Source: Vibrio sp. 16 (GTDB lineage: Bacteria; Pseudomonadota; Gammaproteobacteria; Enterobacterales; Vibrionaceae). Taken from it: DNA of 64,000 nt. Positions 1-8,723 of the stretch are shown one piece after another (within the stretch, counting starts at the first letter, position 1; each line of letters starts with the position of its first letter). The stretch covers positions 930,001-994,000 of the forward strand of contig NZ_OY808998.1 of assembly GCF_963681195.1 (NCBI RefSeq), written 5' to 3'. A model generated the notes under the pieces. It was not told where the DNA came from. It saw nothing but the letters and a program-made list of their open reading frames with translations, and made no database searches. Made by a program: the position numbers and the translations under genes.

Positions 1-801
1 GACGTCATTCTCAGAGAGCAATCTAAGTTCTGGAAAGTTTGCATAGCGGCATCTGAAGGGAGCTTACAACATAAGTTCGAAATGGGCGTGGCGCTGTTCC
101 ATGGTCGAGGCACAGAGCCGGACCAATACAAGGCGATTCAAGTCATGGAAGCGGCTGCCTCTCATAATCATATTGATGCGTTAATCTTTCTCGGCGACTG
201 GCATGTGTCGGACAACAATGGCAACCCAGATCCTGCAATGTCGATAGAGTATTACCGCCGCGCGGCGAAGCTGCGTAGCAATGAAGGGCGCATGAAGCTC
301 GGACTCAGCTATATCAAGGGGATTGGCGTCGAGCCAGATCACGCCAAAGGCTGTTATTGGCTAGAGCGAGCCGCAGAGAAAGGCTACTTAGAAGCGATGT
401 ATGCGGCAGGGGAAGTGTGGATGGATTACAAACCCAATGGTAACGCCATCGCATACATATGGCTCTTCTTAGCGAGTCAACTTGGCTACGAGCGAGCCAA
501 ATCACTGCGGGACAGAGTCGCGCTCAATATCGGGGTCGATACCGTGGTTGGGCTCCAAGGGCTAAGTAAGCCGATGATGAAAAAAATTCGCGAGAATAAA
601 GTCGGCAAGCACTCAATCATCAAAGCGCTAAACAAACTGTACAAGCGCAACATTCCGTTGTTAGAGCAAACGCCTACAGAAGCAGAGCAAGCGCCAGAGT
701 TATTAAAGGTTGAAGCGCCAACGGGAGAGTGTGTGGAAGCGGTGATTGAAGATAAACCGGCGAGAGTGGATTTCAGCCAGTCTCCAATGGATAAGAATTA
801 G
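1..801 (+). CDS. Sel1-repeat protein, 5' end cut by window
   Basis: The reading frame is open from base 1 and ends at a TAA at 799-801, so the N-terminus lies outside the window; the first ATG inside (82) is probably internal. The visible 266 residues hold Sel1-like (TPR-related) repeats with the usual A..LG..Y..G.G...D..KA..W...AA pattern, clearest around LGLSYIKGIGVEPDHAKGCY. The last ~100 residues are a charged tail without repeats. Sel1 proteins serve as protein-interaction scaffolds; no partner can be named from this fragment. No signal peptide can be judged because the start is missing. Confidence 0.8.
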   Translation, partial: DVILREQSKFWKVCIAASEGSLQHKFEMGVALFHGRGTEPDQYKAIQVMEAAASHNHIDALIFLGDWHVSDNNGNPDPAMSIEYYRRAAKLRSNEGRMKLGLSYIKGIGVEPDHAKGCYWLERAAEKGYLEAMYAAGEVWMDYKPNGNAIAYIWLFLASQLGYERAKSLRDRVALNIGVDTVVGLQGLSKPMMKKIRENKVGKHSIIKALNKLYKRNIPLLEQTPTEAEQAPELLKVEAPTGECVEAVIEDKPARVDFSQSPMDKN

Positions 802-816
802 GCCATGGTAAGAAAT

Positions 817-848
817 AAAAATGGCCTCTTAACTAGAGGCCATTTTTT
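817..848. terminator. Bidirectional terminator between Sel1 gene and sstT
   Basis: Stem TGGCCTCT / AGAGGCCA with a 5-nt loop, flanked by AAAA on the left and a T-run on the right, so it can stop transcription from both convergent genes. Confidence 0.85.
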
Positions 849-852
849 TGAT

Positions 853-2073
853 TTATGATTTTGCTTGTTTCTGTTTCGACTTGCATACCGCAGCGGTGAA
901 CACCACATCTGTCGAACTGTTGAGCGCGGTTTCTGCTGAGTCTTGAACAACACCGATAATAAAGCCTACCGCAACCACTTGCATCGCAATCTCATTTGGA
1001 ATGCCAAACAGGCCACATGCCAGCGGGATTAGCAGCAACGAGCCACCTGCCACACCTGAAGCACCACAAGCGGATACAGCTGCAACCAAGCTCAGCAATA
1101 GAGCGGTAAGCAGGTCAATCTCAATACCCATAGTGTGTACTGCAGCAAGCGTTAGCGTTGTAATCGTAATTGCCGCGCCCGCCATGTTGATGGTTGCACC
1201 TAGCGGAATAGAAACCGAGTACGTGTCTTCATCCAGCTTTAGCTTTTCACACAGCGCCATGTTGACCGGAATGTTTGCTGCACTTGAACGAGTAAAGAAG
1301 GCCGTGACGCCACTTTCACGTAGACATTGCAGCACCAATGGGTATGGGTTTTCGCCGGTTTTTACGAACACGATGATTGGGTTAACCACAAGCGCAATGA
1401 TCGCCATTGAACCTAACAGAACTGCAAGCAGGTGTGCGTAGCCAGCAAGCGCTTCAAAGCCCGTTGTTGCCAGTGTTGATGCAACAAGGCCAAAGATACC
1501 GAATGGCGCTAGGCGAATGATGAAACGAACGATTTGTGAAACGCCGTGGCTAAGATCTTCAAACACCGCTTTAGTGGTTGCTGATGCATGATGCAGTGCC
1601 AAACCTAGGCCAACTGCCCAAGCAAGGATACCGATGTAGTTCGCACTCATTAGGGCGTTAACTGGGTTATCCACCAACTTGAACAGCAAAGTATGCATCA
1701 CTTCCGCAATACCTTGTGGTGGTGTTGTACCTTCGGCACCAGAAACAAGCGTTAACGTAGTCGGGAACAAGAAGCTAAGTACGACAGCAGTCAATGCCGC
1801 TGTTAGTGTACCGAAAAGGTAAAGAACCACGATTGGGCGCATGTAGGTGTGTTGGTTTTTCTTCTGGTTGGCAATTGAAGCGGCGACCAGAATAAACACA
1901 AGAATAGGTGCGACTGCTTTTAGTGCACCGACAAAGAGGCTTCCAAGTAATCCCGCATCTTTCGCTGACTCTGGAGCAATTGTCGCTAGACCAACACCAA
2001 GAATGATACCGGCTAGGATTTGCAAAACCAGATTGCCACGAGCGAAACGGGCAATAAGTGAGTTGTGTTGCAT
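853..2073 (-). CDS. sstT: Serine/threonine:Na+ symporter SstT
   Basis: This 406-residue protein is a full-length member of the DAACS (dicarboxylate/amino acid:cation symporter) family and matches the SstT branch, which imports L-serine and L-threonine with sodium across the inner membrane. Seen in the sequence are 8 or more hydrophobic segments, the [10 protein letters not shown] stretch corresponding to the serine-rich re-entrant loop of the family, and the [10 protein letters not shown] motif that forms part of the Na+/substrate site. The start ATG at 2073 has a purine-rich stretch before it. It is a single-gene unit: 226 bases of non-coding DNA lie upstream and a bidirectional terminator lies downstream. 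Confidence 0.93.
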   Translation of the reverse strand: MQHNSLIARFARGNLVLQILAGIILGVGLATIAPESAKDAGLLGSLFVGALKAVAPILVFILVAASIANQKKNQHTYMRPIVVLYLFGTLTAALTAVVLSFLFPTTLTLVSGAEGTTPPQGIAEVMHTLLFKLVDNPVNALMSANYIGILAWAVGLGLALHHASATTKAVFEDLSHGVSQIVRFIIRLAPFGIFGLVASTLATTGFEALAGYAHLLAVLLGSMAIIALVVNPIIVFVKTGENPYPLVLQCLRESGVTAFFTRSSAANIPVNMALCEKLKLDEDTYSVSIPLGATINMAGAAITITTLTLAAVHTMGIEIDLLTALLLSLVAAVSACGASGVAGGSLLLIPLACGLFGIPNEIAMQVVAVGFIIGVVQDSAETALNSSTDVVFTAAVCKSKQKQAKS

Positions 2074-2251
2074 AGTTATCCCTGCAATGAATAAATTTAT
2101 AGATTTATAGTAATTTCAGTTATCTCAAACTGAGCAGGACATACTAGCGTGTTGAAATATTGTGTCTAGATTTAATTGAAAATTAGCAGGAAAAATTAAG
2201 ATTAACCAGTAAGTGTGAATTTTGTGTTGTGTTATTGTTTTTATGAGTAAC

Positions 2252-2276
2252 AAAAAAGGAGCGCAATGCTCCTTTT
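2252..2276 (-). terminator. Terminator of the copper-delivery operon
   Basis: Stem GGAGC / GCTCC (2258-2262 with 2268-2272), extended by A/T pairs; on the minus strand it is followed by six T. It lies 24 bases past the PCuAC stop. Confidence 0.75.
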
Positions 2277-2299
2277 GGCTTGGTCACAAAGAAATCAGT

Positions 2300-2746
2300 T
2301 TAATGATGATGCTTCATACCACTCATCACTTTTTTGATAGGGGCATTGAAGGTCTGTTTTTGACCATTGGCGAAAGTGATTTGAACGTCAATCGCTTCCC
2401 CTTCCACTAACGGTTGGGTTAGGTCAAACAACATGATGTGTAAGCTGCCGGGTTTCAACTCAACTTTTCCATTTGCAGGAACGGTGATCGACTCAATTTG
2501 GCGCATTTTCATCACATCGCCCTCTTTAATCACATCATGCAGTTCCACCTTGCCCGCTGCTTCGGTGGACGCTGAAACAATGACTCTGTCGTTTTCACTG
2601 CGGTTCATTATTTCGGCGAACACTGCGCTGGTGGCGGCATTCGGTGGTGTCGCTCTCGCGTAAGCATGATGAGTCATGATATCCATGTTCGCTTGGGCAA
2701 GGGGGCTCAGTGCCAAGGTTGCAAGAAGCAGTGATTTCAACTTCAT
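2300..2746 (-). CDS. Periplasmic copper chaperone, PCu(A)C family
   Basis: A 148-residue secreted protein with signal peptide MKLKSLLLATLALSPLAQA. The body is a PCu(A)C (DUF461) cupredoxin-like domain: the copper-binding Met/His set is visible as HD...M-R followed ~22 residues later by LHIML, and the protein ends in a His/Met-rich tail (MSGMKHHH). The family delivers Cu(I) to the CuA or CuB site of cytochrome c oxidase, with SCO proteins. It is the last gene of a three-gene operon, starting 2 bases after the SCO stop codon. Confidence 0.88.
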   Translation of the reverse strand: MKLKSLLLATLALSPLAQANMDIMTHHAYARATPPNAATSAVFAEIMNRSENDRVIVSASTEAAGKVELHDVIKEGDVMKMRQIESITVPANGKVELKPGSLHIMLFDLTQPLVEGEAIDVQITFANGQKQTFNAPIKKVMSGMKHHH

Positions 2747-2748
2747 GG

Positions 2749-3339
2749 CTATTGTCCTTCTAATGTGATGGATTCAAACGCTTCTACCAATGGTGCCGGT
2801 GTTAGCGTATGTGGCACTTTTGTTATGAGTGTGCCATCTGGTTTTAGGAAATAAAAATAGGAACTATGATCAAGGGTGTATTTCAATTCTGAGTTTTCTA
2901 GCTCGGTCTTTCTAAAAATCACCCCGTATCGGTGAGCCAGTGGTGTGGTTACGTCAAGCGGCGCGGATAGCCCTTCTATCATAGGGTGGAAATACTGCGC
3001 GTATTTGTAAGAGTCTGCGGCGGCATCGCGCTCTGGATCCAGCGAAATGAACATCGGACGAAACTTCTGTTTGGTTGCTTCATCGACTTGATTGAGTGCG
3101 CCGGCTAGCATCGCCAAAGAGGTAGGGCACACATCAGGGCAGCGAGTGAAACCAAAATAGACCACACGGATACGTGAGTCGCTGGTATCGAAGATGTTGA
3201 CTTCTTGGTTATTTTCGCCAAAAAGCACGATTTGGCTTGGTTGAGCGTCCGCGTGTTCTGGTTGATTGTCTAGGTAACTTTTTAGTCCAAATCCCAATAC
3301 AAACGCGGTGATCAATATTAATGTCCAATTTTTACTCAT
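2749..3339 (-). CDS. SCO1/SenC/PrrC family thioredoxin-fold copper protein
   Basis: This 196-residue protein has an N-terminal membrane anchor (residues ~5-22) and a periplasmic thioredoxin-like SCO domain. The copper ligands are present: CPDVC (CxxxC) after the FGFTRCP strand and the distal His in TLDHSS. SCO proteins assemble the CuA centre of cytochrome oxidase or act in copper redox sensing. Its ATG overlaps the stop of the upstream 155-aa gene (ATGA), and PCuAC follows at once, so the three are probably co-transcribed and translationally coupled. Confidence 0.92.
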   Translation of the reverse strand: MSKNWTLILITAFVLGFGLKSYLDNQPEHADAQPSQIVLFGENNQEVNIFDTSDSRIRVVYFGFTRCPDVCPTSLAMLAGALNQVDEATKQKFRPMFISLDPERDAAADSYKYAQYFHPMIEGLSAPLDVTTPLAHRYGVIFRKTELENSELKYTLDHSSYFYFLKPDGTLITKVPHTLTPAPLVEAFESITLEGQ

Positions 3340-3803
3340 CGTTCCATCCTAATGGCCGTGTTAATTTGCCTCTTTCCATCTGACAACTGGCCAACCCAGG
3401 TCATGGCTTCCAAGGTACAGACGGGGAGAAGGATCTCTCCGGTATAGATGTTGTCCTGCTTTTTGTTCAGTTTGAATAGCGTGATGCCCATCTCCATCTC
3501 ATAACCTTCGAGCGTTAACAGTAGGGAATCACTGTCAGAAGACGACCATTCGACTTGAATTTGGGTTGGAATCAAAGGCTGGCTGACATCTCGATCCAGC
3601 GTCACCGTGATATCGTTTTCGCTACACGGTTTGGTTGAAAGCAGGCAGTAGTCGTCTAAAGATGGACGAGTGGCCTCGCTTTTATACCAATGATAGAGAT
3701 CACCAGCGAAGAACCCCGCGCAGAGGGCCAAGGCGATCAGGGCGAATTTAATGATTGAAGGCACGTTACGCTTCCTTCGTTTATAAAATCGCAATCCTAG
3801 CAC
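3336..3803 (-). CDS. Membrane-anchored protein of the SCO-PCuAC operon
   Basis: A 155-residue protein that I do not recognise as a named family. It has a basic N-terminus (FYKRRKR), one transmembrane segment (residues ~18-35) and a periplasmic domain of ~115 residues. Three cysteines lie in the periplasmic part (CLLSTKPC and a later VCTLEA). The fold looks beta-rich. It is first in the operon and overlaps the SCO start by 4 bases, so a helper role in copper delivery to an oxidase is an inference from position only. Confidence 0.7.
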   Translation of the reverse strand: MLGLRFYKRRKRNVPSIIKFALIALALCAGFFAGDLYHWYKSEATRPSLDDYCLLSTKPCSENDITVTLDRDVSQPLIPTQIQVEWSSSDSDSLLLTLEGYEMEMGITLFKLNKKQDNIYTGEILLPVCTLEAMTWVGQLSDGKRQINTAIRMER

Positions 3804-3864
3804 TTCAGTAATGTAAATACATGAGATAGCGAAGAATTATGTGCGGGTGGTCAAGCCAATCTAC

Positions 3865-4401
3865 TTAGTTATGCTGCTTCTTAATCCCATAAACGGCGTG
3901 GTCGAGAATGCGATCGCCCACTTTTTCAGCATTAGTGATAATACCTTCAAGCGTCATTCCGACTCGTTCTGCGACTGCTCGGCTAGCGAGGTTGTCTTTT
4001 GCGGCGGATAGCTCGACTTTCTCTAGCTTGAGTTCATTGAATGCAATATCAATAAGCTTGGTGACCACCCGGGTAATAATGCCTTTGCCTTGATGAGGCT
4101 GAGACAGCCAGTACCCGACTTCTGCTCGTTTAGTGTCATGGTTAATGGTGTTGAAGCTACAGTTACCCACGATTTCACCTTGGTAGATGATGGCACAGGT
4201 CATGGACTTACCATCGGCATAATCATGCAGCATACGCTGGGCAAACAGCTTAAAGTCTTGTTCTGCATGACAAAATTTTGGCCATGCAAGCCATTGGGAT
4301 AGGTATTCTTTTTGCTCGGATACTAATTCTACATAGCGAGGAGCGAAGGATTCCTGTATGAGTGCAAGTTGCAACTCATTGTCGATCTGGACGGTAAACA
4401 T
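3865..4401 (-). CDS. GNAT N-acetyltransferase, RimJ/RimL type
   Basis: A 178-residue acetyltransferase of the RimL-like (Acetyltransf_3) group. The acetyl-CoA pyrophosphate loop is seen as QPHQGKGI (R/QxxGxG/A), preceded by the AEVGYWL strand and followed by the ELS/NLASRAVAERVGM segment characteristic of the family. Members acetylate ribosomal-protein N-termini, other proteins or small molecules; the substrate here cannot be read from sequence. It stands alone, in the same direction as the copper operon but 61 bases upstream of it with respect to the map, and no shared transcript is obvious. Confidence 0.85.
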   Translation of the reverse strand: MFTVQIDNELQLALIQESFAPRYVELVSEQKEYLSQWLAWPKFCHAEQDFKLFAQRMLHDYADGKSMTCAIIYQGEIVGNCSFNTINHDTKRAEVGYWLSQPHQGKGIITRVVTKLIDIAFNELKLEKVELSAAKDNLASRAVAERVGMTLEGIITNAEKVGDRILDHAVYGIKKQHN

Positions 4402-4627
4402 AAGATCTCCTAGAGAGTGTGGTTACAACAAGCTAACAGGAACGCACTGGTAAGACCATAACTACTTCAAATAATTGACTTTTTGTGTGGCACGAAATTA
4501 TTGGGTTACGTTATATAAATCACATAATTGTAAATAGCCGTTATATTGATGTGGTTTTTGCCTGGCACTTTAGTTTACTCTCTCGGCACTAAAATAATAA
4601 CAACGAAATTTGTTGGTGCGGAATAAT

Positions 4628-5905
4628 ATGGAAGTGTCACTTGATCACGTAAGCGTCGATTTACGTCAGGTGTTGTTTGAAATGGCTTGTGCGCTGGATG
4701 CGGTTGGCGTGGATGATATCCATCACGGCCATCGAGTGGCTTATATCGCGTATCGCTGTGCCCAAAGAATGGGTTGGAGTGAAGAAAAGGCTCAAATTGC
4801 CTTTTCACTGGGTTTGATTCATGACTGTGGCGTTACCGAAGCAACGGAAAGAAGCGCACTGCTAGAAAGCTTGGTGCCCAAAGACACGATTTCTCATTGC
4901 GTGAAAGGGTATGAACTCCTTCGTGCTTGCAAACCTTTGGAGTCTTTAGCCGTCCCAATCCTCTATCACCATACATGGTGGTCTGAGCTAGCGCAGACAG
5001 AAGGCATTTCCGAGGAGGATAAGCAGTTCGCCGCGCTGCTGTTTATATCCGATAGAGTTGACTATCTGCATGCCAACTATTGTCCTGATAGCTACGGCAA
5101 TGTGACTCAATCTAGCCGTGAGGTGATTACGCAAGAGTTGTTAGCCAACGCATGGACTATGTTTGATGCCAATCATGTTCAACACATGGTTGAGCTGATC
5201 GACAGTGATGACTTTTGGTTCTCCATGGATTCGCGCTACATCGAGAATTTAGCTTATCGTTTTGACGCCGTTCCATTCTTTTCCACCCACCTGACGTTAG
5301 AAGAAACCATTTCGGTTGCCGAACTGTTTGCCCAGATTGTAGATGCAAAAAGCTCATTTACGTTTGAGCACTCGCGGAACGTGGCAAAACTGACGGAGTT
5401 TCTTGGGCTGCAACTTGGCTACTCACATCGCGTTCAACGAATGTTGTACTTAGCCGGCCTCGTCCATGACATTGGTAAGCTGAAAACGCCAGTCGCGATT
5501 TTGCATAAACCGCAAGCCTTGACCGAAGAGGAGTATGTTTGTATCCGTCGACATGCGACCGACACGCGTCATGCTTTGATAAAAATGTTTCATTGCCAAG
5601 AAGTGATCGATTGGGCATCCAACCACCATGAACGACTTGACGGCTCTGGATACCCTATGGGTAAGACAGCCGAACAACTCGATCAACCAAGCCGGATTGT
5701 GGCAATCGCGGATGTATTTCAGGCGCTGACGCAATCGAGACCTTATCGAAAAGGGTTAATGCTCTCTAAAGCGATGTGTATCCTTAACGAGCTGGTGGAG
5801 AAGGGGCAACTGGATGAAAAGGTCTATGGTTGCTTACGACACCATGCGAGGCGCTGTTATAACATCTCTACCGGTCTCGATGAACTAGCAACGGCGCATC
5901 AGTGA
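4628..5905 (+). CDS. HD-GYP protein with two HD domains (c-di-GMP phosphodiesterase-like)
   Basis: Two metal-dependent phosphohydrolase domains are in tandem. The N-terminal one (about residues 35-200) keeps an HD pair (IHDCG) but lacks a GYP motif. The C-terminal one (about 230-400) is a full HD-GYP domain with HDIGK and, some 50 residues later, HHERLDGSGYP, the hallmark of enzymes that break down cyclic di-GMP or related dinucleotides. There is no membrane segment or receiver domain. A TTG at 4610 could extend the frame by six residues, but the ATG at 4628 is the more natural start; no strong ribosome-binding site helps either choice. It stands alone and converges on the DUF2057 gene. Confidence 0.88.
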   Translation: MEVSLDHVSVDLRQVLFEMACALDAVGVDDIHHGHRVAYIAYRCAQRMGWSEEKAQIAFSLGLIHDCGVTEATERSALLESLVPKDTISHCVKGYELLRACKPLESLAVPILYHHTWWSELAQTEGISEEDKQFAALLFISDRVDYLHANYCPDSYGNVTQSSREVITQELLANAWTMFDANHVQHMVELIDSDDFWFSMDSRYIENLAYRFDAVPFFSTHLTLEETISVAELFAQIVDAKSSFTFEHSRNVAKLTEFLGLQLGYSHRVQRMLYLAGLVHDIGKLKTPVAILHKPQALTEEEYVCIRRHATDTRHALIKMFHCQEVIDWASNHHERLDGSGYPMGKTAEQLDQPSRIVAIADVFQALTQSRPYRKGLMLSKAMCILNELVEKGQLDEKVYGCLRHHARRCYNISTGLDELATAHQ

Positions 5906-5928
5906 GCACGCCGTGCATGATCTGTAAT

Positions 5929-6558
5929 CTATTGAGCTAAAAGAAACTGTTTAAAGCGCTGTTGCGTTTCTTTATCGGCTTCTTGATACCAAAAATGGAG
6001 CATCTGCTCTGCGGTGTTTTCACCTTTCAAATCATCCATTGAGACATTGGTTGGTATCGGGATCGACTTGTTCAATGAGGCGATGCCGTCATGTCGATTG
6101 TACTCGGCGATTTCAAGCTTGAAATTGCGCCCAATTTGCATACCTTCCTTTGCCAGCTGCTCTTGCTGAACGGCAACTACCTGACCGTTTTGGTTCTTAA
6201 ATTGCCATTCGGCAGATTTAATCTCTGCTTTTGCTTCGCGCACGTTTCGGTAGCTTGGAAAGTCGAACACAAGCTCACTCTCTTTTGCCGCAAACTTGGC
6301 AACGATAGGATCACTTTCAACAATGATTCGATCCTTTCCTTGAGTAAAGTAAGGCTTGTATAAGAACAGAATTTGGTTTTCGCCATCAGGTAGGGTCACT
6401 GTCTTTTGAGATGAGAAAAGACCGCCATCCAGTTGCGGCTTTTGTTCATTGACCAAAAGGACTTCAACTGTATCTGGAATGGAAATCGTAACATCTGCCA
6501 GTGCATTTGTACTTAAACCCAGCGCGGCAAACGCCAATAATGAGGTTTGGACTTTCAT
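5929..6558 (-). CDS. Secreted DUF2057 (YccT-like) protein
   Basis: A 209-residue exported protein with signal peptide MKVQTSLLAFAALGLSTNALA. The mature part matches the DUF2057 pattern, with a beta-rich first half (TVEVLLVN, LPDGENQILFLY) and a helical C-terminus (EQMLHFWYQEADKETQQRFKQ). The molecular role of the family is not established, although E. coli YccT has been linked to curli control. It is a single gene with about 200 bases of non-coding DNA between it and the divergent tna leader. Confidence 0.8.
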   Translation of the reverse strand: MKVQTSLLAFAALGLSTNALADVTISIPDTVEVLLVNEQKPQLDGGLFSSQKTVTLPDGENQILFLYKPYFTQGKDRIIVESDPIVAKFAAKESELVFDFPSYRNVREAKAEIKSAEWQFKNQNGQVVAVQQEQLAKEGMQIGRNFKLEIAEYNRHDGIASLNKSIPIPTNVSMDDLKGENTAEQMLHFWYQEADKETQQRFKQFLLAQ

Positions 6559-6680
6559 AATTTTCGCCGTTAAAACAGAGTGGACTTAACTCTGCCAACC
6601 TGAGTAGGCGAATGCAATCAGAACCCTAACAATGAAGGGAATTTTGACCGCAACATGACGGAGAGTGCCCTATTTTTATA

Positions 6681-6733
6681 AAATGAGTCGCATTTCACGG
6701 AAAGGAGCAAATTAAGCGACTATATTGTTGGTC
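6681..6733 (+). promoter_or_regulatory. Candidate CRP site and -10 box of the tna promoter
   Basis: TGAGT-N6-TCACG at 6684-6699 matches 7 of 10 bases of the CRP consensus and is preceded by AAA. A -10-like TATATT lies at 6721-6726. The site centre would then fall about 41.5 bases before the predicted start of transcription, the standard class II CRP position. No -35 box is evident. This is inferred from spacing and match only. Confidence 0.45.
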
Positions 6734-6762
6734 AGTTTGCCATCAACGATAAGGACAACGCT

Positions 6763-6864
6763 ATGAATTGCATTTGGATGCACGACAGCCGATACGTGTT
6801 GTCGTCATGGTATAACTTAGACTACTGCCTCTCGCTACAAAGCAAAGAAACAGACTCACTGTAA
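6763..6864 (+). CDS. tnaC: TnaC-like leader peptide (33 aa)
   Basis: A 33-codon ORF with ribosome-binding site AAGGAC seven bases before the ATG, ending 95 bases before tnaA. It contains WYNLD at residues 16-20, which lines up with the WFNID core of E. coli TnaC (W12, D16), the part that with free tryptophan stalls the ribosome and blocks Rho. It has one further Trp at residue 5. Unlike E. coli TnaC there is no proline after the core and the peptide ends KETDSL, five residues past the expected Pro position. The spacer after the stop is pyrimidine-rich (CCTCTCGCGC) as expected of a Rho loading site. Confidence 0.75.
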   Translation: MNCIWMHDSRYVLSSWYNLDYCLSLQSKETDSL

Positions 6865-6959
6865 TTTCCTCTCGCGCATTTCGCGCACATTCAAAAAGTT
6901 ATTTATTTAGCCAGATACAGATTCCTCTGTAGGGCCAGTTATATCTATAGGAAATTATA

Positions 6960-8357
6960 ATGAAACGTATTCCAGAACCTTTTCGCATCAAAATGGTAGA
7001 GCCGATCAAAATGACCACTTATCAAGATCGGGTCGAGGCGCTCAACCAAGCCGGTCTCAATCCTTTCTTACTTCGAAGTGATGATGTGTATATCGATCTG
7101 CTCACCGATTCGGGCACAGGTGCCATGAGTGACAATCAGTGGGCTGGCATCATGATGGGGGATGAGTCTTATGCGGGTAGCCGAAACTATTACAACTTGT
7201 GCGCAGCTGTCGAGCATTTCTTTGGCTACAAGTTAACGGTTCCAGCCCACCAAGGGCGCGGCGCTGAGCAAATTCTATTTCCAGCACTCATTGAACGTAT
7301 GCGTACGGTTCGCGGTGGCACCGATCCTGTATTTATCTCGAATTATCACTTTGACACCACTGCCGGACATATTGAGTTAAATGGGGGTAAGGCAATCAAT
7401 GTGGTTGATGAGCATGCCTTTGATACCACCACGCCGTACGACTGGAAGGGTAACTTTGATCTGCAAAAACTGGAAGCGACGATCGAAGAGCATGGGGCGC
7501 GAAACATTTGTGCGATTATCACCACCGTGACGTGCAACAGCTCGGGTGGTCAGCCAGTCTCTATGGCAAACATGCGTGCGGTCTACGAGATTGCAGTGAA
7601 GAACGACATCCCCGTAGTTATTGATTCCGCGCGTTACTGTGAAAATGCTTACTTCATTAAGCAACGCGAAGAAGGTTACCAAGACAAGTCGATTCTAGAG
7701 ATCATTCGAGAAATGTACCAATATGGCGACATGCTGACGATGTCAGCGAAGAAAGATCCGATGGTTAATATTGGCGGAATGTGCTGTATTCGTGATCATA
7801 AAGAGCTATTTCAAGCAGTGCAGACACGTTGCGTACCGATGGAAGGTTTCGTGACATACGGTGGTATGGCTGGCCGTGACATGGAAGCATTAGCAAGAGG
7901 CTTGTACGAAGGGGCGGATGAAGACTATCTGCATTACCGTATCAGCCAAGTGCAATACCTTGGTGAGCGGCTACGCGAAGCTGGGATCCCTATTCAATAT
8001 CCTACGGGTGGTCATGCCGTGTTTGTTGATGCAGCGAAAATATTGCCCCACATTCCTGCGCACGAGTTTCCCGCACAAGTGTTATGTAATGCACTCTATT
8101 TGGAAGCTGGGGTCCGTGCTGTCGAGATTGGCTCCTTGTTGTTAGGTCGCGATCCGGCAACCGGAGAGCAGAAAGCATCAGAATTAGAATTGATGCGCCT
8201 GACAATCCCAAGACGTGTTTACACTAACGACCATATGGACTACATCGCAGACGCCATTATCGCGTTGAAAGAGAGTGCGCACGAGCTAAAGGGGCTGACA
8301 TTTGAGTACGAGCCACCGGTATTGCGCCACTTTACCGCGCGTTTCAAATCGAAATAG
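6960..8357 (+). CDS. tnaA: Tryptophanase
   Basis: A 465-residue PLP enzyme of the beta-eliminating lyase family that cleaves L-tryptophan to indole, pyruvate and ammonia in the cytoplasm. The PLP lysine lies in SAKKDPMV (Lys264/265). Residues that separate tryptophanase from tyrosine phenol-lyase support the call: Asp in YHFDTT (Thr in TPL) and His in LRHFTA near the C-terminus (Phe in TPL). Ribosome-binding site AGGAAATTATA precedes the ATG. No tnaB permease follows; a terminator does. Expression is probably under tryptophan-induced antitermination through the leader and under catabolite control. Confidence 0.96.
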   Translation: MKRIPEPFRIKMVEPIKMTTYQDRVEALNQAGLNPFLLRSDDVYIDLLTDSGTGAMSDNQWAGIMMGDESYAGSRNYYNLCAAVEHFFGYKLTVPAHQGRGAEQILFPALIERMRTVRGGTDPVFISNYHFDTTAGHIELNGGKAINVVDEHAFDTTTPYDWKGNFDLQKLEATIEEHGARNICAIITTVTCNSSGGQPVSMANMRAVYEIAVKNDIPVVIDSARYCENAYFIKQREEGYQDKSILEIIREMYQYGDMLTMSAKKDPMVNIGGMCCIRDHKELFQAVQTRCVPMEGFVTYGGMAGRDMEALARGLYEGADEDYLHYRISQVQYLGERLREAGIPIQYPTGGHAVFVDAAKILPHIPAHEFPAQVLCNALYLEAGVRAVEIGSLLLGRDPATGEQKASELELMRLTIPRRVYTNDHMDYIADAIIALKESAHELKGLTFEYEPPVLRHFTARFKSK

Positions 8358-8399
8358 TTCCCTTATTTTGATTTAACCGCAAAAGGTCAACAGACCCGA

Positions 8400-8440
8400 A
8401 ACACTGCCTCAGCGATTTTCACTGGGGCAGTGTTCTATTT
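8400..8440 (+). terminator. Terminator after tnaA
   Basis: Stem AACACTGCC / GGCAGTGTT with an inner TCAG / CTGG pairing, followed by TCTATTTTAA. The T-run is imperfect. Confidence 0.75.
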
Positions 8441-8723
8441 TAATCCCATGTCTTTAGCTAGTGACAGATTCTGCATTTTATTCATAAGCATACGGTTTCT
8501 TCTGCAACTCAATGAGTTTATAAATTCTGACTCAGTATCCAATTACTGATGTAACAAAGTGCTAACACGATTATGAATTTTGACTTTGACTCGTAAAGCA
8601 CTTTTATTTTTTCCAACTAAAAAAAAGTCTCTTAAATACTGAAGTGGATGTTCTTCGTTAGTTGTAGAGGAACAGCTTTAACTCTGACTTTAGAGTGAAC
8701 TTCAAGGAATGAGAGAAATAGAT
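8441..8723 (+). promoter_or_regulatory. chiA upstream region with a candidate promoter
   Basis: This gene-free stretch between the tnaA terminator and chiA is AT-rich. The best promoter-like pair is TTGACT at 8580-8585 and TTTATT at 8603-8608, 17 bases apart, which would give a leader of about 110 bases. No operator with clear symmetry was recognised. Regulation by chitin oligosaccharides is known for vibrio chitinases but is not visible here. Confidence 0.3.

Noticed and set aside
1001..1441. 146-codon ORF opposite sstT
   Set aside because: It is the complementary shadow of a strongly conserved gene; no ribosome-binding site or domain.
2222..2410. Plus-strand ORF over the end of the PCuAC gene
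   Set aside because: It overlaps the terminator and the opposite-strand coding region and has no codon or domain support.
8358..8708. A tnaB-type tryptophan permease after tnaA
   Set aside because: A terminator follows tnaA and no ORF of that size or kind is present before chiA.
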